A stretch of 64,000 nucleotides of DNA, from the NCBI RefSeq assembly GCF_004402705.1, contig NZ_SOFM01000049.1:1-64000 (forward strand). Reading direction: 5' to 3'. The notes beneath the pieces are model-generated. The model searched no databases and was not told where the DNA came from. It worked only from the letters and a program-made list of their open reading frames with translations. This DNA comes from Cryobacterium mannosilyticum (GTDB taxonomy: Bacteria > Actinomycetota > Actinomycetes > Actinomycetales > Microbacteriaceae). The stretch's first letter is position 1, and each line of letters starts with the position of its first letter. Positions 41,286-49,922 of this stretch are shown here, piece after piece. The position numbers and the translations under genes are program-made.

Positions 41286-42235
41286 CCATCGCCGAGGCCG
41301 TGTCCGGCCGTTCAGTGCTCTCCGGGCGTTCCGTCACGGTGCAGGTCCCCGCGACGACGGCCAACCTCGGCCCCGGCTTCGACACTCTCGGCCTCGCCCT
41401 CGCCCACTACGACCACCTCGACGTCGCCGTGCGCGACGACCCCGGGGTCACGGTCGAGGTGCACGGCGTGGGCGAAGGGGAGGTGCCGACCGACGAGTCC
41501 AACCTCGTCGTGCGCGCCATCATCCACACCTTCGCCGCCTACGGCCAGCCGCTTCCCGGCCTGGCGCTCGTCGCGCACAACGTCATCCCGCACGGCCGCG
41601 GCATGGGCTCCTCCGGCGCCGCCATCGTCTCCGGCATCATGGCCGCCAAGGGCCTGCTCGAGGGCATCGTCGACATCGACGCCGCGGCGCTCCTCGCCCT
41701 CGCCACGGAGATGGAGGGGCACCCGGACAACGTGGCGCCCGCCCTGTTCGGCGGCCTGACGATCGCCTGGATGACGCCGGAGGGTCCCCGGCACAAGAAG
41801 CTGATGGTGCACCGCGGCGTGAAGCCGCTCGTCTTCGTGCCGGAGCACGCCATGTCGACGGCGCTCGCCCGCAGCCTGCAGCCGGAGTCGGTGCCGCACG
41901 AGGACGCCGTCTTCAACGTGTCCCGCTCCGCCCTGCTCATCGCCGCGCTGATCCAAAGCCCCGAACTGCTGCTGGCCGCCACCGAGGACAAGCTGCACCA
42001 GAGCTACCGCGCCGCGGCCATGCCGGAGACCAACCGGTTGATCACGCTGCTCCGGGAACACGGCTTCGCGGCCGTCGTCTCCGGCGCCGGGCCCTCGATC
42101 CTCGTGCTCGCCAGCGACCCCGGCCAGCGGCTCGTCGCCGCCGAGCTCGTCGCCGCCGCGTCGGAAACGCCCTGGCAGGCACTCATGCTCGCCGTCGACT
42201 TCATGGGAGCCACGGTCACCCGCACCGACGCCTGA
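41282..42235 (+). CDS. thrB: Homoserine kinase
   Basis: A 317-residue GHMP kinase. VPATTANLGPGFDTLGLAL is motif 1 and HGRGMGSSGAAIVSG the ATP loop (motif 2). VVSGAGPSILVLASD is motif 3. It phosphorylates homoserine for thrC. The GTG start at 41282 overlaps the thrC stop (GTGA), so hom, thrC and thrB are translationally linked. Confidence 0.95.
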   Translation: MTIAEAVSGRSVLSGRSVTVQVPATTANLGPGFDTLGLALAHYDHLDVAVRDDPGVTVEVHGVGEGEVPTDESNLVVRAIIHTFAAYGQPLPGLALVAHNVIPHGRGMGSSGAAIVSGIMAAKGLLEGIVDIDAAALLALATEMEGHPDNVAPALFGGLTIAWMTPEGPRHKKLMVHRGVKPLVFVPEHAMSTALARSLQPESVPHEDAVFNVSRSALLIAALIQSPELLLAATEDKLHQSYRAAAMPETNRLITLLREHGFAAVVSGAGPSILVLASDPGQRLVAAELVAAASETPWQALMLAVDFMGATVTRTDA

Positions 42236-42243
42236 GCGGGGCA

Positions 42244-42270
42244 GCCGGGCCGCCGTCGAGGCGGCCCGGC
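42244..42270 (+). terminator. Hairpin terminator after thrB
   Basis: GCCGGGCCGCC, a five-base loop and GGCGGCCCGGC form a perfect 11-base stem nine bases after the thrB stop. There is no U-tract, as is common for actinobacterial terminators. Confidence 0.8.
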
Positions 42271-42335
42271 CCCGGAAACGCCGGCCGCGAGGATGTGCCC
42301 CGGGTGGGGGCGTCTTCAGCGGCCTGACGTTCTGC

Positions 42336-42549
42336 TAGGGTTGGAATGTACCCGATGGAACCGTCTAACGAACGGATCCCTTCTCCGGTGCATTCCCTGT
42401 AACTCACTGCTATCGCCTCATCTGTGCGTAGCTGTGTGTGTTCACTCCAATCCACATCAACTCAGGATTGGACCACCCGCAGCGCGTGAGACGCTGCACA
42501 CAGCTTCCCTGGCACACCTTTTTCACGCCAGGGGAAAGGACAATTTTTC
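42336..42549 (+). promoter_or_regulatory. rho promoter and long leader
   Basis: TAGGGT (42336-42341) is a plausible -10, giving a leader of about 200 bases. The leader is rich in C and poor in G over 42376-42440 (for example CCCTTCTCC, CATTCCCTG, CGCCTCATC), the kind of sequence Rho itself binds. Autogenous control of rho by termination in its leader is known in other bacteria and would fit. AAAGGA nine bases before the GTG is the ribosome site. Confidence 0.45.
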
Positions 42550-45057
42550 GTGACTGACGTCAACCTCCGCACCATCGCTGCGGATTCATCGCACCTGGCC
42601 ACCCTCCGTGTCGCCGAGCTTCAGGCTCTGGCGCTCGAACTGGGCATCCCGGGCGCATCCAAACTACGCAAGGGGGAACTCGTGGAGGCAATCACCGCGG
42701 AACAGGTCAGGACCAACTCCCCGGGTGACACCGCGGACAGCGCTCCCACCGCCACGGCGACCCCCGAGGCTCCGACCATCGAGGCTCCCCACACCGACAC
42801 CGTCGTCGCCCCGGCCACGGCGCCCCGCAAGCGCGCACCGCGCCGTGCCACCACCGCAACCGCGGCTCCCGCGATCGCCCACGTCAACGCTGACGGCGAC
42901 CTCGGACTGGGCATCATCCTTCCGGATGCCGCCACGACCACCCGCAGGACCACCGCCCCGGCCACCTACGCCGGCGCGTCCGCCGACGGTTCGACCACAG
43001 AAGCCGTCGCGCCGGTCGAGAAGCCGGTCCGCCAGGCTCGCAAGCGCGCCACCTCGGTCACCGTGAAGGCGGCGGCAGCCCTCGAGGCCGCCGCGGCCGA
43101 GGCCACCGCCGAACTGCCCACCGCCGAACTGCCCAACACTGACGTGTCCGACGTCTCGGCCGCTCCGGTCACCACCCCCGACGCCGAGGCCGACGCGATC
43201 GTCGAACCGAGCACCGGCCGCTCGCGCCGTGGCAGTGCCCGCGGCAACTCCCGCAACGGCGCCGCCCGCAACAGCATCGACGCGCGCAGCAGCATCGACG
43301 CCCGCAACGACGCCGACGCCCAGGCCGACGCCGACGCGGATGCCGTGACGGCCACGGCCCCGGCGTCCGAAGCCCCGGCCGCCGAGGCCGAGCAGACTCC
43401 CTGGCCCTCCGAGCAGGGCGAGGCCGACCAGACCGAACAGCCGCGCCAGGGCCGCAACCGCAACCGCAGCCGCGGCGGCGACCGCACCCAGGCCGGTGAC
43501 GACACCTCGCGCCAGCAGAACCAGCGCCAGGCCGGTCGCAACCAGAACCAGAACCAGAACCAGGATTCCCAGGCCGACCGTGGCCAGGACCGTCAGGCCC
43601 AGGACCGCAACCAGGGCCAGGACCGTCAGGCCCAGGACCGTAACCAGGGTCAGGACCGTCAGGACCGCAACCAGGGTCAGGACCGTATCCAGGGTCAGGA
43701 CCGTCAGGACCGCAACCAGGGCCAGGACCGCAACCAGGACCGGCAGGCCCAGGACCGCCAGAACCAGGACCGCAACGTCGGCCAGGACCGCAACGGGCCG
43801 GACGACGACCTCGGCAGCCGCAGCAACCGCAACCGGTTCCGTGACCGCAAGCGCCGCGGCGTCACCGCCGGCGACGACTTCGAGCCGGAGCTGGGCGACG
43901 ACGACGTGCTGATCCCGGTCGCCGGCATCCTCGATGTCCTCGACAACTACGCCTTCGTTCGCACCTCCGGCTACCTGCCGGGCCCGAGCGACGTGTATGT
44001 CTCGCTCGGCCAGGTCAAGAAGTACAACCTGCGCAAGGGCGACGCCGTCGTCGGGTCGATCCGCCAGCCGCACGAGGGCGACCAGAACGGCCGCCAGAAG
44101 TACAACGCGATCGTCAAGGTCGACTCGATCAACGGCCTGACCGTCGAGGAAGCCGCCAACCGGGTCGAATTCCAGAAGCTGACCCCGCTCTACCCGCAGG
44201 AACGCCTCCGCCTCGAGACCGAGCCCGGCAAGCTGACCCAGCGCATCATCGACCTCGTCGCCCCGATCGGCAAGGGCCAGCGCGGCCTGATCGTCGCGCC
44301 GCCGAAGGCCGGCAAGACCATCGTCATGCAGCAGATCGCGAACGCCATCGCCACCAACAACCCTGAGGTCCACCTCATGGTCGTGCTGGTCGACGAGCGT
44401 CCGGAAGAGGTCACCGATATGCAGCGCACGGTGAAGGGCGAGGTCATCGCCTCCACCTTCGACCGTCCGGCCGAAGACCACACCACGGTCGCCGAACTGG
44501 CCATCGAGCGGGCCAAGCGCCTCGTCGAGCTCGGCCACGACGTGGTCGTGCTGCTCGACTCGATCACCCGCCTCGGCCGCGCCTACAACCTGACCGCGCC
44601 GCCGTCGGGCCGGATCCTCTCCGGTGGTGTCGACGCCTCGGCGCTCTACCCGCCGAAGCGCTTCTTCGGTGCCGCCCGCAACATCGAGAACGGTGGCTCG
44701 CTCACCATCCTCGCGTCGGCGCTCGTCGAAACCGGCTCCAAGATGGACGAGGTCATCTTCGAGGAGTTCAAGGGCACCGGCAACATGGAACTGCGCCTGT
44801 CGCGCCAGCTGGCCGACAAGCGCATCTTCCCCGCGGTCGACGTGAACGCATCCGGTACCCGCCGCGAAGAAATGCTGATGAGCGCGGACGAGGTCAAGAT
44901 CACCTGGAAGCTGCGCCGCGCCCTCGCCGGGCTCGAGCAGCAGCAGGCGCTCGAGGTCATCCTCGGCCGCCTCAAGGAGACGTCCTCCAACGTCGAGTTC
45001 CTGATGCAGGTCCAGAAGTCGATGCCGACCCTGAACGGGTCAGACAAGGACAAGTAA
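42550..45057 (+). CDS. rho: Transcription termination factor Rho with large N-terminal insertion
   Basis: At 835 residues this is about twice the length of E. coli Rho. Residues 1-50 are the Rho N-domain (LRVAELQALALELGIPGASKLRKGELVEAI). Residues of about 55-430 are a low-complexity insertion, first Ala/Thr/Pro-rich, then Arg/Asn/Gln/Asp-rich. The RNA-binding domain starts near DDVLIPVAGILDVLDNYAFVRTSG. The ATPase core has Walker A PPKAGKTIVMQQI near residue 580 and Walker B VVVLLDSITRLGRAYN. Long polar insertions are typical of actinobacterial Rho and widen RNA binding to structured, GC-rich transcripts. The stop overlaps the prfA start by one base. Confidence 0.95.
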   Translation: MTDVNLRTIAADSSHLATLRVAELQALALELGIPGASKLRKGELVEAITAEQVRTNSPGDTADSAPTATATPEAPTIEAPHTDTVVAPATAPRKRAPRRATTATAAPAIAHVNADGDLGLGIILPDAATTTRRTTAPATYAGASADGSTTEAVAPVEKPVRQARKRATSVTVKAAAALEAAAAEATAELPTAELPNTDVSDVSAAPVTTPDAEADAIVEPSTGRSRRGSARGNSRNGAARNSIDARSSIDARNDADAQADADADAVTATAPASEAPAAEAEQTPWPSEQGEADQTEQPRQGRNRNRSRGGDRTQAGDDTSRQQNQRQAGRNQNQNQNQDSQADRGQDRQAQDRNQGQDRQAQDRNQGQDRQDRNQGQDRIQGQDRQDRNQGQDRNQDRQAQDRQNQDRNVGQDRNGPDDDLGSRSNRNRFRDRKRRGVTAGDDFEPELGDDDVLIPVAGILDVLDNYAFVRTSGYLPGPSDVYVSLGQVKKYNLRKGDAVVGSIRQPHEGDQNGRQKYNAIVKVDSINGLTVEEAANRVEFQKLTPLYPQERLRLETEPGKLTQRIIDLVAPIGKGQRGLIVAPPKAGKTIVMQQIANAIATNNPEVHLMVVLVDERPEEVTDMQRTVKGEVIASTFDRPAEDHTTVAELAIERAKRLVELGHDVVVLLDSITRLGRAYNLTAPPSGRILSGGVDASALYPPKRFFGAARNIENGGSLTILASALVETGSKMDEVIFEEFKGTGNMELRLSRQLADKRIFPAVDVNASGTRREEMLMSADEVKITWKLRRALAGLEQQQALEVILGRLKETSSNVEFLMQVQKSMPTLNGSDKDK
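43537..43800 (+). repeat. Tandem Gln/Asp/Arg/Asn repeat inside rho
   Basis: Near-tandem copies of a unit reading NQGQDRQ / QAQDRNQGQDR fill about residues 330-417. At DNA level CAGGACCGYMAS is reiterated many times. Such a tract can expand or shrink by slippage and encodes a disordered, prion-like segment. Confidence 0.8.
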
Positions 45058-46136
45058 TGTTCGAGTCTGTTCTGACTCTGCAGGCCGAATTCGACGAGCT
45101 GCAGTCCGAACTGGCCGACCCGGAGTTGCACTCCAACCCGGCCCGTTCGAAGAAGGTCAACCGGCGCTACGCCGAACTGAGCCGCATCATCGCGGCCTGG
45201 AACGAGTGGAAAGAGATCGGCGACAACCTCGAGGCCGCTCGCGAGCTTGCCGCTGAAGACGCCGACTTCGCCGCGGAGATCCCCGGGTTGACGGAACAGC
45301 TGGAAGCCGCGGCCGAGAAGCTGCGGCGCCTGCTGATCCCGCGCGACCCGCTCGACGCGCGCGACGTGATCATGGAGATCAAGATGGGAGAGGGCGGCGC
45401 GGAGTCCGCATTGTTCGCCGCCGACCTGCTCCGGATGTACCTGCACTACGCCGAGTCGAAGCGCTGGAAAACCGAGATCATCGAGCAGACCACGAGCGAC
45501 CTCGGCGGGATCAAGGACATCCAGCTCGCGATCAAGGGGGCCTCCAGCGACCCCGCGGAGGGCGTCTGGGCGCACCTGAAGTACGAGGGCGGCGTGCACC
45601 GCGTCCAGCGGGTGCCCGCGACCGAGTCGCAGGGACGCATCCACACCTCGGCGGCCGGCGTGCTGGTCTTCCCCGAGGTGGACGAGCCCGAAGAGGTCGA
45701 GATCAACGCCAACGACCTCAAGATCGACGTGTACCGGTCCAGCGGGCCCGGCGGGCAGTCGGTCAACACGACCGACTCCGCCGTGCGGATCACCCACCTC
45801 CCGACCGGCATCGTCGTGGCCATGCAGAACGAGAAAAGCCAGCTCCAGAACAAGGAAGCGGGCATGCGAGTGCTGCGCGCCCGGGTGCTCGCGCGCCAGC
45901 AGGAAGAGATCGACGCGGCGGCGTCCCTCGTGCGCAAGGGCCAGATCCGCACCATGGACCGGTCGGAGCGCATCCGCACGTACAACTTCCCGGAAAACCG
46001 GATCGCGGACCACCGCACCGGCTACAAGGCGTACAACCTGGACACCGTCATGAACGGCGCCCTCGACGCCGTGATCGACTCGTGCATCACCGCCGACGAG
46101 GCGACTCGCCTGGCCGAGATCGGCGACCACGACTAA
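45057..46136 (+). CDS. prfA: Peptide chain release factor 1
   Basis: A 359-residue class I release factor for UAA/UAG. The tripeptide anticodon region is in RVPATESQGRIHTSAA (P-A-T form, RF1 type) and the GGQ loop in YRSSGPGGQSVNTTDS near residue 230, methylated by PrmC, which is encoded downstream. It overlaps rho by one base. The rho-prfA-prmC neighbourhood is conserved in actinobacteria. Confidence 0.95.
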   Translation: MFESVLTLQAEFDELQSELADPELHSNPARSKKVNRRYAELSRIIAAWNEWKEIGDNLEAARELAAEDADFAAEIPGLTEQLEAAAEKLRRLLIPRDPLDARDVIMEIKMGEGGAESALFAADLLRMYLHYAESKRWKTEIIEQTTSDLGGIKDIQLAIKGASSDPAEGVWAHLKYEGGVHRVQRVPATESQGRIHTSAAGVLVFPEVDEPEEVEINANDLKIDVYRSSGPGGQSVNTTDSAVRITHLPTGIVVAMQNEKSQLQNKEAGMRVLRARVLARQQEEIDAAASLVRKGQIRTMDRSERIRTYNFPENRIADHRTGYKAYNLDTVMNGALDAVIDSCITADEATRLAEIGDHD

Positions 46137-46156
46137 CCATCCGTCCAGATCGACCT

Positions 46157-46200
46157 TTCCGGTCGAGGTCGCCCGTTGCGCGGGTCGGCCTCGACCGGAA
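46157..46200 (+). terminator. Strong hairpin terminator after prfA
   Basis: TTCCGGTCGAGG and CCTCGACCGGAA form a perfect 12-base stem; inside it CCCG and CGGG add an inner stem. It begins 20 bases after the prfA stop and lies between convergent operons, so it may act on both strands. Confidence 0.85.
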
Positions 46201-46242
46201 CGGTGTATTTCGGCGGCGGATACGGCGGGTCGCGCTCCTGGA

Positions 46243-47259
46243 TCAGCCGAGCAGGTCCGCGTGGTGGATCGCCGCGACGTCCGGATGCGCGCGGAGGCGG
46301 CTTTTCAACGCGTTCTCCCCGTAGGTCGTGAAGATCGGGTTCTCAGGGTCGACGGTGATCCCTGGCGCCTGCAGTGACTCGGGCAGGGCCAGCAGGGGGA
46401 TCGTCGCGTCGAGGGCAGGCCCGAAGAAGAACGGGATCGAGATGCGGTCGTCGCCGATGAGCGGCGAGATCACCCGGTGCACGGTGGCCTTGAGGTAACC
46501 GTCGGTGGCCACCTCGAGCAGCTCGCCGATGTTCACCACGAACGCACCGTCGAGCGGGGGAGCGTCGATCCAGCCCGAGTCCTTCTCGACCTGCAGGCCG
46601 CCCTTGCCCGGTTCGACGAACAGCAGGGTCAGCACACCCGAATCCTTGTGCGCGCCCACCCCCTGTCTCGGCGTCGGGTCGGACTTGCCCGGGTAGCGCA
46701 CGATCTTGATCAGCGTGAACGGCTTCTCCGCGAATGCCGCGTCGAAAACGTGCTCGTCGGCGCCGAGCGAGAGCGCCCACGCGCGCATCAGTCGCAGCGC
46801 GACGGTGTTGAGTTCTTCCCGCCACAGGGTCATCACCTCGCGCAGCTCAGGCAGGGCGGCCGGCCACTGGTTGGGTCCCTCGAGGCGGAGGTAGTCTGCC
46901 CCGCCCGTGGTCCGGGGGCGCTCCGGGCCGATGTCGATCTGTTCGCGCCAGTCGACCGTGCCCTGGGTGAGTTCGCCGCCCACCCGGGTGTAGCCGCGGA
47001 ACTGGGGGCTCTGCAGGTTCTCGATCGCCATCTTGTCGGCCTCGGGAAAGTCGAAGAACGCGCGTGCCGTGCGCATGACCCGGTCGACGAGGTCCGCCGG
47101 CACGCCGTGGCCGGTGAGGTAGAAGAAGCCGTACTCGTGCGTCGCCTCGCGCAGGTCGGTGCGGAAGCGCTCCGCTTCCGCCTCGCCCCGGTCGAGGCGG
47201 GACAGGTCGAGCACGGGCAGCCCGGGGGAGACGGGGGCGGTGGCGGATTCGGAGATCAT
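46243..47259 (-). CDS. Isopenicillin-N-synthase-like 2-oxoglutarate/Fe(II) dioxygenase
   Basis: A 338-residue non-haem iron dioxygenase. The N-terminal DIOX_N part is EYGFFYLTGHGVPADLVDRV. The iron triad is H-x-D in VGAHKDSGVLTLL and a later His in YLKATVHRVI, followed by the 2-oxoglutarate-binding R-x-S (DDRISIPFF). Family members hydroxylate, desaturate or cyclise small molecules. It lies 59 bases after cysE and probably shares the cysK-cysE transcript, which would hint at a sulfur or amino acid substrate. Confidence 0.85.
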   Translation of the reverse strand: MISESATAPVSPGLPVLDLSRLDRGEAEAERFRTDLREATHEYGFFYLTGHGVPADLVDRVMRTARAFFDFPEADKMAIENLQSPQFRGYTRVGGELTQGTVDWREQIDIGPERPRTTGGADYLRLEGPNQWPAALPELREVMTLWREELNTVALRLMRAWALSLGADEHVFDAAFAEKPFTLIKIVRYPGKSDPTPRQGVGAHKDSGVLTLLFVEPGKGGLQVEKDSGWIDAPPLDGAFVVNIGELLEVATDGYLKATVHRVISPLIGDDRISIPFFFGPALDATIPLLALPESLQAPGITVDPENPIFTTYGENALKSRLRAHPDVAAIHHADLLG

Positions 47260-47318
47260 GGGCTGAGCGTCCTTCGTGTGCTGCGGTGGTGCGGTGGAGA
47301 GGTGGATCGTCGGTGACC

Positions 47319-47897
47319 TCAGTCGTCGGTGAGGTTGAGCCCGCGGGCGGCTTCGATCGTTTCCGCCGTGACGGGCTGGATCACCGCGGGGATTCCGAGG
47401 AGCAGCGACTTGGCCGGGGCGTCCTTCGTGACGACGGCGTTGGCGCCGATCGTGCTCCAGGCCCCGATCGTGACCGGTCCGAGGATCTTCGCGCCGGCGC
47501 CGACGGTGACCCCGTCGCGCAGGGTCGGATGCCGCTTCTCTCCGCGCACGACCCCGTGGCGGGTCTTCCCGCCGAGGGTGACGCCGTGGTAGAGCATGAC
47601 GTCGTCGCCGATCTCGGCCGTCTCCCCGATCACGACGCCCATGCCGTGGTCGATGAACAGGCGCCGGCCGATCGTGGCACCCGGGTGGATCTCGATCCCC
47701 GTCAGGAACCGGGTGAACTGGGACACCAGCCGGGCCGGCAGTCGGAGGCCGGCCGTCCAGAGGCGGTGCGAGAGCCGGTACGACCAGACCGCGTGCAGCC
47801 CGCTGTAGGCGAGGAAGACCTCGGTGTTGCTGCGCGCGGCCGGGTCGTGGGCGCGCGCCATCGCGATGTCCTCGCGGATGGTGGAAAAGACGCCCAT
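47319..47897 (-). CDS. cysE: Serine O-acetyltransferase
   Basis: A 192-residue left-handed beta-helix acetyltransferase making O-acetylserine. The hexapeptide repeats run from IEIHPGATIGRRLFIDHG to GAGAKILGPVTIGAWSTIGANAVV; HGMGVVIGETAEIGDDVMLYHGVTLGG holds the catalytic His residues. It is the short form without the long N-terminal helical domain. It follows cysK by 30 bases, so both cysteine-synthesis genes form one operon. Confidence 0.93.
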   Translation of the reverse strand: MGVFSTIREDIAMARAHDPAARSNTEVFLAYSGLHAVWSYRLSHRLWTAGLRLPARLVSQFTRFLTGIEIHPGATIGRRLFIDHGMGVVIGETAEIGDDVMLYHGVTLGGKTRHGVVRGEKRHPTLRDGVTVGAGAKILGPVTIGAWSTIGANAVVTKDAPAKSLLLGIPAVIQPVTAETIEAARGLNLTDD

Positions 47898-47927
47898 TGT
47901 CGGCTTCGGCCTGCCCTGTTCCCCGGC

Positions 47928-48866
47928 CTAGTCCAGCAGGTCTTCGTAGAGCACGGTGGAGAGGTAGCGTTCGCCGAAGCTCGGCATGATCGCCACGATG
48001 ACCTTGCCGGCGTTCTCCGGTCGTTTCGCCTGCTCGATCGCGGCCCAGACCGCCGATCCGCCGGAGATGCCGGAGAGGATGCCCTCGTCGGTGGCGAGGC
48101 TGCGCGCGGTGGCGAGGGAATCGGCGAGGGTCACATCCGTCACCTCGTCGTAGACGTGGGTGTCCAGGACCGCCGGCACGAAGTTCGGGCCGATGCCCTG
48201 GATCTTGTGCGGGCCCGGCTTGCCGCCGGTGAGGATGGGGGAGTCGATCGGTTCGACGGCGATCACCCGCACCGAGCTCTTGCGCTCCTTGAGCAGCTGG
48301 CCGGCGCCCGTGATGGTTCCGCCGGTGCCGATGCCCGCGACGAGGATGTCGACGGCGCCGTCGGTGTCGTCCCAGATCTCCACGCCGGTGGTCGCACGGT
48401 GGATGGCAGGGTTGGCGGGGTTGTCGAACTGGCGGGCGAGCACGGCGCCGGGCGTGTTCGCGGCGATCTCCTCCGCCTTGGTGACCGCACCGCGCATGCC
48501 CTCGGCGCCCGGGGTCAGCACGATCTCGGCGCCGTAGGCCCGCAGCAGCAGGCGGCGTTCCTTACTCATGGTGTCCGGCATGGCCAGGATGACCTTGTAG
48601 CCGCGGGCCGCGCCGACCATGGCGAGGGCGATGCCGGTGTTGCCGCTGGTGCCTTCGACGATGGTCCCGCCGGGGGTGAGCTCTCCCGAGGCTTCGGCGG
48701 CGTCGACGATCGCGATGCCGATCCGGTCCTTCACACTGCCGGACGGGTTGTAGAACTCCAGCTTCACCAGCACGGTCGCGTCGAGGCCCGCGGTGAGGCG
48801 GTTCAGTTTGACCAGCGGAGTCCCGCCAACAGCAGCGGTGATGTCGGAGTAGATCTGTGCGGGCAT
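47928..48866 (-). CDS. cysK: Cysteine synthase A
   Basis: A 312-residue fold-type II PLP enzyme (O-acetylserine to cysteine). The PLP lysine is in NPSGSVKDRIG, the substrate loop in VEGTSGNTGIAL and the phosphate loop in GIGTGGTITGAG. ATG 48866, with AAAGG upstream, is preferred over the TTG at 48881. It is first in the minus-strand operon with cysE and the dioxygenase. Confidence 0.93.
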   Translation of the reverse strand: MPAQIYSDITAAVGGTPLVKLNRLTAGLDATVLVKLEFYNPSGSVKDRIGIAIVDAAEASGELTPGGTIVEGTSGNTGIALAMVGAARGYKVILAMPDTMSKERRLLLRAYGAEIVLTPGAEGMRGAVTKAEEIAANTPGAVLARQFDNPANPAIHRATTGVEIWDDTDGAVDILVAGIGTGGTITGAGQLLKERKSSVRVIAVEPIDSPILTGGKPGPHKIQGIGPNFVPAVLDTHVYDEVTDVTLADSLATARSLATDEGILSGISGGSAVWAAIEQAKRPENAGKVIVAIMPSFGERYLSTVLYEDLLD

Positions 48867-48937
48867 CGGGGAGCCTTTCAATCGGGGTCTGGGACCTCGC
48901 CTAGCCTACGGCCACGGCATTGGGCGTGCGAGTGCAT

Positions 48938-48943
48938 TACATT
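48938..48943 (+). promoter_or_regulatory. Leaderless -10 box for prmC
   Basis: TACATT, seven bases, GTG at 48951. No ribosome site. Confidence 0.45.
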
Positions 48944-48950
48944 CCAAAGA

Positions 48951-49910
48951 GTGACAACACCGCCGAGCGACCATTCCATTCCATCCACCGTCGACGAAAT
49001 CCGCGATCGGGCGATCGAAACGCTCGGCCGGGCCGGCATCGGCGACCCGGAGGTCGACGCCGACCTGCTGATCGGGCATGTGCTCGGCCAGAGCCGCGGC
49101 CAGGTGCAGGCCGCCGGCATCCTCCGCTCCGGCCTGGCCGAGACGGATGCCGCCGCGATCCTCGAGCTCGTGCGGCGCCGGGCGCTCCGCGAACCGCTCC
49201 AGCACATCACCGGCCGGGCGCCGTTCCGCGGGATCGAGCTGCTGGTCGGCCCCGGGGTTTTCGTGCCCCGGCCGGAGACCGAGCAGGTGGCCCAGTTCGC
49301 GATCGACGCGCTGCGGGCGATGCCCGACCCGGAGCCGATCGCGGTGGACCTCGGCACCGGCAGCGGCGCCATTGCGCTGGCCATGGCCGTCGAGGTGCCG
49401 CACGCGCGGGTCTTCGCGGTGGAGAACTCGCCGGAGGCGTTCCCGTGGACCACCCGCAACTTCGCCCAGGTCGGCGCCGGCAACGCCACCCTCGTCTTCG
49501 GTGACCTGGCCGACGCCTTCACCGAACTCGACGGCACGGTCGCCGTGGTCATCTCCAACCCGCCCTACATCCCCGCCGACGCGATCCCGCGCGACCCGGA
49601 GGTGCGGCTCTTCGACCCGGCCCACGCCCTGTTCGGCGGGCCGGACGGCCTCGACGTGGTGCGGCACGTCTCCCGCACGGCGCTGCGGCTGCTCCGCCCC
49701 GGCGGGGTGCTCGTGATCGAGCACGGCGAACTGCAGGGGGCGGAGATCCGGGCGCTCCTCAACTCCGACGGCTGGCGTTCCCCGGCCACCCACCGCGATT
49801 ACACGTCGCGCGACCGCGCGACCACCGCCGTCGCCCCTGCCGGGGCGCAGGACCGCCGGCCGGGAGGGCTCGGGAAGACGTCCCAGCCTCCGGCAAGTCG
49901 CCTGCACTAG
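48951..49910 (+). CDS. prmC: Release-factor glutamine methyltransferase
   Basis: A 319-residue protein that methylates the GGQ glutamine of RF1/RF2. VDLGTGSGAIALAMA is the SAM motif I and VVISNPPYIPADAI the NPPY motif. The N-terminal helical substrate domain is complete (residues 1-85). The C-terminus runs about 25 residues past the usual end with a polar tail. The GTG at 48951 starts the family N-terminus; a very long open frame upstream to 47286 lies antisense to cysE and cysK and is not real coding. Confidence 0.92.
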   Translation: MTTPPSDHSIPSTVDEIRDRAIETLGRAGIGDPEVDADLLIGHVLGQSRGQVQAAGILRSGLAETDAAAILELVRRRALREPLQHITGRAPFRGIELLVGPGVFVPRPETEQVAQFAIDALRAMPDPEPIAVDLGTGSGAIALAMAVEVPHARVFAVENSPEAFPWTTRNFAQVGAGNATLVFGDLADAFTELDGTVAVVISNPPYIPADAIPRDPEVRLFDPAHALFGGPDGLDVVRHVSRTALRLLRPGGVLVIEHGELQGAEIRALLNSDGWRSPATHRDYTSRDRATTAVAPAGAQDRRPGGLGKTSQPPASRLH

Positions 49911-49913
49911 AAT
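49908..49913 (+). promoter_or_regulatory. -10 box for the tsaC gene
   Basis: TAGAAT overlapping the prmC stop codon, nine bases before the ATG at 49923. No ribosome site, so this is likely a leaderless or very short-leader internal promoter. Confidence 0.4.
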
Positions 49914-49922
49914 CGGACCCCA

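Noticed and set aside
43537..43800. CRISPR-like regular repeat in rho
   Set aside because: The repeat is in frame, coding and has no unique spacers.
42664..44538. 624-codon open frame antisense to rho
   Set aside because: It is the mirror of the repetitive rho insertion and core; no domain is recognisable.
47286..48950. Very long open frame that continues into prmC and would give an 874-residue protein
   Set aside because: The first 555 codons are antisense to cysE, cysK and their neighbours, and show only Arg/Gly/Asp/Val-rich shadow composition; family similarity starts at GTG 48951.
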